Source: Plantactinospora alkalitolerans (GTDB lineage Bacteria > Actinomycetota > Actinomycetes > Mycobacteriales > Micromonosporaceae). Taken from it: 35,140 nucleotides of DNA. The notes under the pieces are model-generated. The model did no database searches and was not told the origin of the DNA. It saw nothing but the letters and a program-made list of their open reading frames with translations. The position numbers and the translations under genes are program-made. The DNA lies in assembly GCF_015690345.1 (NCBI RefSeq), contig NZ_JADPUN010000262.1:1-35140 (forward strand), read 5' to 3'. Below, piece after piece: positions 31,756 to 35,140 of the stretch (the first letter of the stretch is position 1; every line of letters begins with the position of its first letter).

Positions 31756-34380
31756 ATGACAGGTGAAGACAGCGCAGGGCACGCCGTCGTCCGGCGGGAC
31801 GACGTGCACCGGAGACAGCTCACCCGCATCGGCGGCGCCACGATTGCCGCCGTCCTACTCATCGTCGGGTTCGTGCCGGGAGTCGCACCGGCAGCCGACG
31901 CGACGACCACGACGAGTCACGGGTACTCGGCGCAGATCCGGCGCGCGTCGTACGGGGTGCCGCACATTACCGCCGCCAACTTCGCCAGCCTGGGCTTCGG
32001 CGCGGGCAACGTACAGGCCGAGGACAACATCTGCCTGATCGCCGAGCAGGTGGTCACCGTCGACGCCAGCCGGTCACGGCACTTCGGTGCCGACGAGCCG
32101 AACGTGCGCAGCGACCTGTTCTTCCAGAAGGCGAAGGAGGACAGGGTCGTCGAGCGGATGCTCGCCGGCACCCCGAATGGGGTGGACGCACCGTCGCGGC
32201 AGGCCCGTGACCTCGTTCGTGGCTTCGCCGCCGGCTACAACAACCACCTCCGCAAGACCGGGGCGGCGAACCTGACGGACCCGCAGTGTCGCGCGAAGCC
32301 ATGGGTCCGGCAGATCAGCGCCCTCGACCTGTGGCGGACCACCTGGGCCAACATGATCCGATCCGGCTCCCTCGGCGCGCGCGACTGGATCGTCGAGGCG
32401 ACGCCACCGGCAGCGGGCGCGGCTCGGAGCACGACGCCGAGCACCACGGACATCGCCACGGCGCTGTCGCGGGTGATCCGGCCAGCGGGCGCGGGCCGTG
32501 ACGAGGCCGCCGGTGGCGGTGACGAGGCCGCCGGTGGCGGTGACGAGGCCGGCGGTGGCGATGATGGTGGCGATGGCGCACCGGGCGATACCGGCTCCGC
32601 GCTGGGCAGCAACGCCTACGGGCTGGGTGGCGAGGCGACGACGAGCGGCGCCGGGATGCTACTTGCCAACCCACACTTTCCGTGGGACGGACCCGACCGG
32701 TTCTACCGGATGCACCTGAAGATCCCAGGCGGGTACGACGTGGAAGGGGCGGCGCTGATCGGCAGCCCGATCGTCCAGATCGGCCACAACGCCACGGTGG
32801 GCTGGAGCCACACCGTCTCCACCGCCGCGCGGTCCGTGCTGCACGAACTGACGCTCGTACCCGGTGACCCGACGTCGTACCTCTACGACGGCCGACCCCG
32901 GAAGATGACCCGACGCACCGTGACGGTCCAGGTACCGACGCCGGGCGGCGGCACCGAACCGGTGACCCGGACCCTGTACGACACGTTGTACGGGCCGGTG
33001 GTCTCCCTCCCCGACGCGCTGGCGTGGACGACCACGACGGCGTACGCGATGACCGACGTCAACGCCGACAACGGCCGCGCGATCGACGGCTGGCTCCAGA
33101 TGGGCCGGGCCCGGACGGTACGCGAGCTGAAGAAGGTCCTCGACCGGTACCAGTTCCTGCCCTGGGTCAACGTCATCGCCGCAGACGCCACCGGCGAGGC
33201 GATGTACGGCGACCACTCGGTCATCCCACGGGTCACCGACGAACTCGCCGCGACCTGCATCCCGGACCGGTTCAAGGAGGAGTACGCGTCCAGCGGTGAC
33301 GCGGTGCTCGACGGCTCGACCTCGGCGTGCGGGCTGGGCACCGACCCCGACGCCGCCGTGCCCGGGATCCTCGGCCCGGCACACCTGCCGGTGCTGTTCC
33401 GAACCGACTATGTCACGAACTCCAACGACAGCCACTGGCTGACCAACCCGGAACAGCCGTTGACCGGTTACCCGCGAATCATCGGCCCCGAGCAGAGGCC
33501 ACGCAGCCTGCGTACCCGGCTTGGCCTGCTCCAGGTGCAGCAGCGGATCGCCGGCACCGACGGCCTGCCGGGCACCAGGTTCAGCGTCGAGAAGCTCTGG
33601 CAGGTCCAGTTCGGCAACCGGGTCTACGGCGGTGAGCTGTTCAGGGACGACCTCGTCGCGCTCTGTACGGCGACGCCGCGCGCCACGGCGTCGAACGGCG
33701 CCACCGTCGACCTCACCGCCGCCTGCGCGGCACTGCGCGGCTGGGACCTGCGCGTCGACCTGGACAGCCGGGGCAGCCACCTGTTCACCGAGTTCGTGCG
33801 GAGCGGCCCCATCCCGTTCCAGGACCGGTTCGTGGTGACCGATCCGGTCAACACTCCCCGGATCCTCGCCACCGATGATCCGAGGATCCTGACCACCCTC
33901 GCCAACGCCGTACAGAAGCTGGCCGGCATTCCACTGGACGCCCCGCTCAGCGCCGTGCAGACCGAACCGCGCGGCAGCGAGCAGGTACCGATCCACGGCG
34001 GCCCCGGTGGCGCCGGCATCTTCAACGCCATCAGCGCCTCGTTCACGCCCGGTGTCGGTTACCCGAAGATCATGCACGGCTCGTCGTTCGTCATGGCCGT
34101 CGAGTTCGGCCGGAACGGACCGTCGGGGCGGCAGATTCTCTCGTACTCACAGTCGGCGAACCCGAACTCGCCGTACTACGCCGACCAGACCCGGCTCTAC
34201 TCCCGCAAGGGCTGGGACACCATCAAGTACACCGAGGCGCAGATCGCGGCCGACCCGAATCTGCGCACGTACCGGGTCCGGGAAGACGAACGCGACTGCG
34301 TGAACGGCGGATGGCGAGCATTCGCGCAACCGGCGTTCAGATCGCAGGGAGCGTGCATCGCGTACTTCCGGCGGGCCTAG
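31756..34380 (+). CDS. Penicillin acylase family N-terminal-serine hydrolase
   Basis: This 874-residue precursor resembles aculeacin A acylase and AHL acylases (PvdQ type), which remove acyl chains from lipopeptides or homoserine lactones. A hydrophobic export signal lies at about residues 25-50. The alpha part starts GYSAQIRRASYGVPHITA. Self-cleavage is expected before Ser285 in LGSNAYGLGG, leaving that serine as the nucleophile. Other active-site patterns are NPHFPWDG, GHNATVGWSHT and TNSNDSHWL. The spacer before Ser285 is enlarged by about 60-70 residues, including a 21-bp DNA repeat. ATG 31756 is one of several weak starts (31702, 31726, 31804). It ends at a strong terminator facing xylB. 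Confidence 0.85.
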   Translation: MTGEDSAGHAVVRRDDVHRRQLTRIGGATIAAVLLIVGFVPGVAPAADATTTTSHGYSAQIRRASYGVPHITAANFASLGFGAGNVQAEDNICLIAEQVVTVDASRSRHFGADEPNVRSDLFFQKAKEDRVVERMLAGTPNGVDAPSRQARDLVRGFAAGYNNHLRKTGAANLTDPQCRAKPWVRQISALDLWRTTWANMIRSGSLGARDWIVEATPPAAGAARSTTPSTTDIATALSRVIRPAGAGRDEAAGGGDEAAGGGDEAGGGDDGGDGAPGDTGSALGSNAYGLGGEATTSGAGMLLANPHFPWDGPDRFYRMHLKIPGGYDVEGAALIGSPIVQIGHNATVGWSHTVSTAARSVLHELTLVPGDPTSYLYDGRPRKMTRRTVTVQVPTPGGGTEPVTRTLYDTLYGPVVSLPDALAWTTTTAYAMTDVNADNGRAIDGWLQMGRARTVRELKKVLDRYQFLPWVNVIAADATGEAMYGDHSVIPRVTDELAATCIPDRFKEEYASSGDAVLDGSTSACGLGTDPDAAVPGILGPAHLPVLFRTDYVTNSNDSHWLTNPEQPLTGYPRIIGPEQRPRSLRTRLGLLQVQQRIAGTDGLPGTRFSVEKLWQVQFGNRVYGGELFRDDLVALCTATPRATASNGATVDLTAACAALRGWDLRVDLDSRGSHLFTEFVRSGPIPFQDRFVVTDPVNTPRILATDDPRILTTLANAVQKLAGIPLDAPLSAVQTEPRGSEQVPIHGGPGGAGIFNAISASFTPGVGYPKIMHGSSFVMAVEFGRNGPSGRQILSYSQSANPNSPYYADQTRLYSRKGWDTIKYTEAQIAADPNLRTYRVREDERDCVNGGWRAFAQPAFRSQGACIAYFRRA
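32500..32562. repeat. 21-bp tandem repeat in the acylase spacer
   Basis: Three 21-bp units, the first two identical and the third with a few changes, encode DEAAGGG repeats. The frame is kept. They lie about 15 residues before the expected self-cleavage serine of the acylase. Confidence 0.9.
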
Positions 34381-34397
34381 CCGATCCCGAGGACGAC

Positions 34398-34448
34398 AAC
34401 CGCCCGACCGCCCGGCCGTGCCAGACGAGCTGGCGCGGTCGGGCGGTT
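34398..34448. terminator. Two-tier bidirectional hairpin terminator
   Basis: A perfect 14-bp stem (34398-34411 with 34435-34448) encloses a second stem GCCAG-N5-CTGGC (34420-34434). It sits between the convergent acylase and xylulokinase genes and can end both transcripts. Confidence 0.88.
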
Positions 34449-34463
34449 CGGCGAACGTCACAC

Positions 34464-35140
34464 TCAGCCGGTCTGGCGGTCCAGGACCAGGTCGCGGGCC
34501 CTGGCGTACTGCTCGCGGATCTGCGGGACGGCCGTGCCGGCGTACTCCTCGGGCTGGCTGGCGGACCACGTGGGTGGCTGCGACCCACCCTGGATGACCC
34601 AGGCGGCCTGCCGGGCGGCCCCGTCCGCGACGTACTCCCCCGGCTCGGGCACCAGTACGGGACAGCCGAAGACCTCCGGCGCGATCCGGCGCACCGCCTC
34701 GGACCGGGCCCCGCCGCCGACCAGGATGACCCGGTTCGCGGTCGCGCCCTGGGCGAGCAGCGCGTCCAGCCCGTCGGCGAGCGCGCAGAGCATCCCCTCC
34801 ACCGCCGCCCTGGCAAGGTGAGCCGGCGTGGACGTACGCAGCGTCAGGCCGTGCACCGCGCCCGTCGCCTGCGGACGGTTGGGCGTCCGCTCCCCCTCCA
34901 GATAGGGGACCATCACCAGCCCACCGGCCCCGGCCGGCGCCGACAACGCCAGTTTCGCCAACTCGTCGAGCCCGACACCCAGCAGCGACGCCGCGGCATC
35001 CAGCACCCGGGCCGCGTTCAACGTCGCGACCAGCGGCAGGAACCGCCCGGTCGCGTCCGCGAACCCGGCCACCGCGCCGGAGGAGTCGGCCGCCGGAGCA
35101 TCCGCCACGCTGAACACGGTCCCCGAGGTCCCGATCGAGA
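34464..35140 (-). CDS. xylB: Xylulokinase, C-terminal part (runs off the window)
   Basis: The visible part is about 225 residues of a FGGY-family sugar kinase that phosphorylates D-xylulose. At the window edge the frame reads [11 protein letters not shown], the ADP/sugar-binding signature of the family. [13 protein letters not shown], which follows in the C-terminal domain, is typical of xylulokinases, as is [25 protein letters not shown] (adenosine-binding region). The start and N-terminal domain lie beyond base 35140. No xylose isomerase is in the window, so the pathway cannot be completed here. Confidence 0.88.
   Translation of the reverse strand, partial: SIGTSGTVFSVADAPAADSSGAVAGFADATGRFLPLVATLNAARVLDAAASLLGVGLDELAKLALSAPAGAGGLVMVPYLEGERTPNRPQATGAVHGLTLRTSTPAHLARAAVEGMLCALADGLDALLAQGATANRVILVGGGARSEAVRRIAPEVFGCPVLVPEPGEYVADGAARQAAWVIQGGSQPPTWSASQPEEYAGTAVPQIREQYARARDLVLDRQTG

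Overview
The DNA is very GC-rich, with GTG starts, GGAGG-type ribosome binding sites and actinobacterial gene families throughout. This fits a filamentous actinomycete. I lean towards Micromonosporaceae because of the Agl-type sugar operon and an acylase resembling the Actinoplanes aculeacin acylase, but that is an inference. I see no tRNA, rRNA or CRISPR. Only one possible transposase scrap is visible.

Layout. (a) 1-2.2 kb: a RpiR-type sugar-phosphate regulator and a thymidylate-kinase-like P-loop protein, both on the minus strand. (b) 2.2-4.0 kb: a tight four-gene plus-strand operon (nucleotidyltransferase-fold protein, BON-like protein, metallophosphoesterase, 45-residue membrane protein), closed by a 26-bp hairpin. 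(c) 4.2-5.8 kb: a secreted M23/SH3 cell-wall peptidase and a divergent HD-domain hydrolase. (d) 5.9-12.4 kb: an alpha-glucoside uptake and hydrolysis locus with the rhizobial Agl module set. It has a LacI-type operator, a lipoprotein binding protein, a hairpin, two permeases, then a LacI regulator and a GH13 glucosidase that share one uninterrupted reading frame. No ATPase gene is present. (e) 12.4-17.7 kb: a TetR regulator facing a membrane protein across a palindromic operator, an MFS transporter and an ABC exporter. (f) 17.7-20.4 kb: a secreted amidase and a CPBP intramembrane protease, divergent.

(g) 20.4-21.45 kb: a 1-kb segment bracketed by 26-bp direct repeats. It carries the first part of a tetR gene and an SDR oxidoreductase whose stop is missing. 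Both genes are interrupted near the segment edges, which suggests an inserted fragment. (h) 21.5-23.1 kb: a repeat-rich protein with C-terminal membrane helices and an in-frame 18-bp minisatellite. (i) 23.4-29.6 kb: a MacB/FtsX-type ABC transporter, a membrane protein, and a divergent NarL-type two-component pair that is a plausible controller of the transporter. (j) 29.6-35.1 kb: a Tat-exported protein, a TPR-like protein, an N-terminal-serine acylase of the penicillin/aculeacin/AHL acylase family with a repeat-expanded spacer next to its self-cleavage site, and the 3' part of a xylulokinase gene running off the window.

The most unusual signals are the LacI-GH13 continuous frame, the repeat-flanked tetR-SDR segment, and three coding minisatellites that sit in linker or tail positions. 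Family names come from motif recognition in translated sequence, without database searches.
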